A stretch of DNA of 6,461 nt, from the NCBI GenBank assembly GCA_027117675.1, contig JAJAYM010000280.1:1-6461 (forward strand), in the 5' to 3' direction. The stretch comes from Actinomycetes bacterium (GTDB lineage: Bacteria; Actinomycetota; Actinomycetes; JAHEKZ01). Below are positions 5,237-6,461 of this stretch, piece after piece; within the stretch, counting starts at the first letter, position 1, and each line of letters begins with the position of its first letter. Both the position numbers and the translations under genes were made by a program. The notes below the pieces were generated by a model that was not told the DNA's origin, searched no databases, and saw only the letters and a list, made by a program, of their open reading frames with translations.

Positions 5237-6461
5237 GCCATCCCCATCCCGAGCTCGGCGCTCCGCCACCGGCCCCCCAAGGTGCACTGCGCATCGTCGC
5301 ACTCGGCGGGCTTGGTGAGATCGGCCGCAACATGACGGTCTTCGAGTTCGACGGCAAACTGCTGATCGTCGACTGCGGAGTGCTCTTTCCCGAGGACGAC
5401 CAGCCGGGCATCGATCTGATCCTTCCGGACTTCGACTACATCCGTGACCGGCTCGACGACGTTGTCGGGCTGGTGCTCACCCACGGGCATGAGGATCACA
5501 TCGGTGCCGTGCCCTACCTGCTCCGCGAGCGAGCCGACATCCCGCTTTACGGTTCCCGGCTCACCTTGGCCTTCCTCGAAGCGAAGTTGCGCGAGCACCG
5601 GATCACCCCAGTGGCAACGACCGTCACCGAAGGAGACCGCACCCCACTGGCCCCGTTCGACCTAGAGTTCATTGCCGTCAACCACTCCATCCCCGATGCC
5701 CTCGCCGTCGCGATCCGCACTCCCGCCGGCCAGCTGGTGATTCACACCGGTGACTTCAAGATGGACCAGCTGCCGCTCGATGGGCGAGTCACCGACCTGC
5801 GGGCCTTCGGTCGGCTGGGCGATGAGGGAGTCGACCTGATGCTGGTCGACTCGACCAACGCCGAGGTGCCGGGGTTCGTCGCCTCCGAGAAGGACATCGT
5901 TCCAGTGCTCGACCGGTACTTCGCCCAGAGCGAGCGGCGGATCATCGTCGCGTCGTTCGCCTCGCACATTCACCGCGTGCAGCAGATCATCGACGTCGCG
6001 CGCAAGCATCGGCGCAAGGTAGCGTTCGTCGGTCGCTCGATGGTGCGGAACATGGGAATCGCCCGTGACCTCGGATACCTGACGATCCCGGCCGACACCG
6101 TTGTCGACGTCAAGGCGCTCGACGACCACCCTGACGACGCGGTGGTGCTGATCTGCACTGGCTCGCAGGGCGAGCCCATGGCCGTCCTCTCACGCATCGC
6201 CGGCCGCGACCACAGCATCGTCCTTGGCCCGGACGACACCGTGATTCTGGCATCGTCGTTGATTCCTGGAAACGAGAACGCCGTCTATCGAGTGATCAAC
6301 GGACTGATGCGTTGGGGTGCAACAGTCGTGCACAAGGGCAATGCCATGGTGCACGTGTCCGGACACGCTGCGGCTGGAGAACTGCTCTACCTGTACACCC
6401 TGGTGCGACCGACGAACGTGATGCCGGTGCACGGGGAAACACGACACCTTCGTGCCAACGC
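5233..6461 (+). CDS. rnj: Ribonuclease J, metallo-beta-lactamase/beta-CASP family (3' end outside window)
   Basis: The first 409 codons are visible. Family members of about 550 residues imply that roughly 150 C-terminal residues, including the C-terminal domain, lie beyond the edge. RNase J is a zinc-dependent 5'-to-3' exoribonuclease and endoribonuclease of RNA maturation and decay. Visible motifs in order: VALGGLGEIGRNM (22-34), THGHEDHIG (83-91) with the metal ligands H84, H86, D88 and H89, NHSIPDA (150-156) with H151, HTGDFKMD (171-178) with D174, DSTNAEVPG (206-214), the beta-CASP domain with ASFASHIHR (240-248) and GRSMVRNMG (267-275), CTGSQGEPMAVLSRIA (308-323), HVSGHA (374-379) and MPVHGE (397-402) with H400. 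The N-terminal 17 residues are Pro/His-rich and precede the fold. The ATG at 5233 shares four bases with the dapA stop, so translation is probably coupled. No deviation from a catalytically competent enzyme is seen. Confidence 0.95.
   Translation, partial: MSHPHPELGAPPPAPQGALRIVALGGLGEIGRNMTVFEFDGKLLIVDCGVLFPEDDQPGIDLILPDFDYIRDRLDDVVGLVLTHGHEDHIGAVPYLLRERADIPLYGSRLTLAFLEAKLREHRITPVATTVTEGDRTPLAPFDLEFIAVNHSIPDALAVAIRTPAGQLVIHTGDFKMDQLPLDGRVTDLRAFGRLGDEGVDLMLVDSTNAEVPGFVASEKDIVPVLDRYFAQSERRIIVASFASHIHRVQQIIDVARKHRRKVAFVGRSMVRNMGIARDLGYLTIPADTVVDVKALDDHPDDAVVLICTGSQGEPMAVLSRIAGRDHSIVLGPDDTVILASSLIPGNENAVYRVINGLMRWGATVVHKGNAMVHVSGHAAAGELLYLYTLVRPTNVMPVHGETRHLRAN

Noticed and set aside
5065..5598. 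A 177-codon open frame on the minus strand
   Set aside because: It is antisense to the dapA end and RNase J start, both of which have clear catalytic motifs.

Overview
The window is GC-rich DNA of actinobacterial type. The best taxonomic evidence is the gene block thyX - dapA - RNase J at 3462-6461. Mycobacterium tuberculosis has the same three genes in the same order (Rv2754c, Rv2753c, Rv2752c), and the DapA and ThyX sequences here resemble actinobacterial members. Genus cannot be read from the sequence. I see no insertion sequence, CRISPR array, tRNA, rRNA or other sign of a mobile element; this looks like ordinary chromosome.

Layout: (1) 1-99, plus strand: the last 32 codons of a gene that enters from the left, with a TPR-like tail. 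(2) 96-2259, minus strand: a tight four-gene operon read right to left, GNAT acetyltransferase - azlC - azlD - small membrane protein with a PH-like domain. Junctions are a 4-nt overlap, an 8-nt overlap and a 4-nt gap. It converges on the TPR-tail gene so closely that the two stop codons overlap. (3) 2260-2321: a 62-nt divergent intergenic region. (4) 2322-6461, plus strand: a FAD-dependent amine oxidase of the sarcosine oxidase/SolA type, then thyX (9 nt later), then a 140-nt gap holding a strong hairpin, then dapA and the RNase J gene joined by an ATGA overlap. The RNase J gene runs off the right edge.

How the genes fit together: AzlC and AzlD form a two-subunit exporter of branched-chain amino acids, and the GNAT enzyme is translationally coupled to it. 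ThyX makes dTMP using methylene-tetrahydrofolate and reduced FAD. DapA makes the first committed intermediate of lysine and diaminopimelate synthesis. RNase J processes and degrades RNA. The amine oxidase would release a one-carbon unit if its substrate is an N-methyl amino acid, which would fit its position next to thyX, but that is inference.

The most interesting non-coding signal is a repeated start-site layout. The amine oxidase, thyX and dapA each have TAGNNT followed by exactly six bases and then the start codon, and at least two of them lack a convincing Shine-Dalgarno sequence. This is the geometry expected for leaderless transcription. I did not find a convincing undescribed system; the findings are modest.
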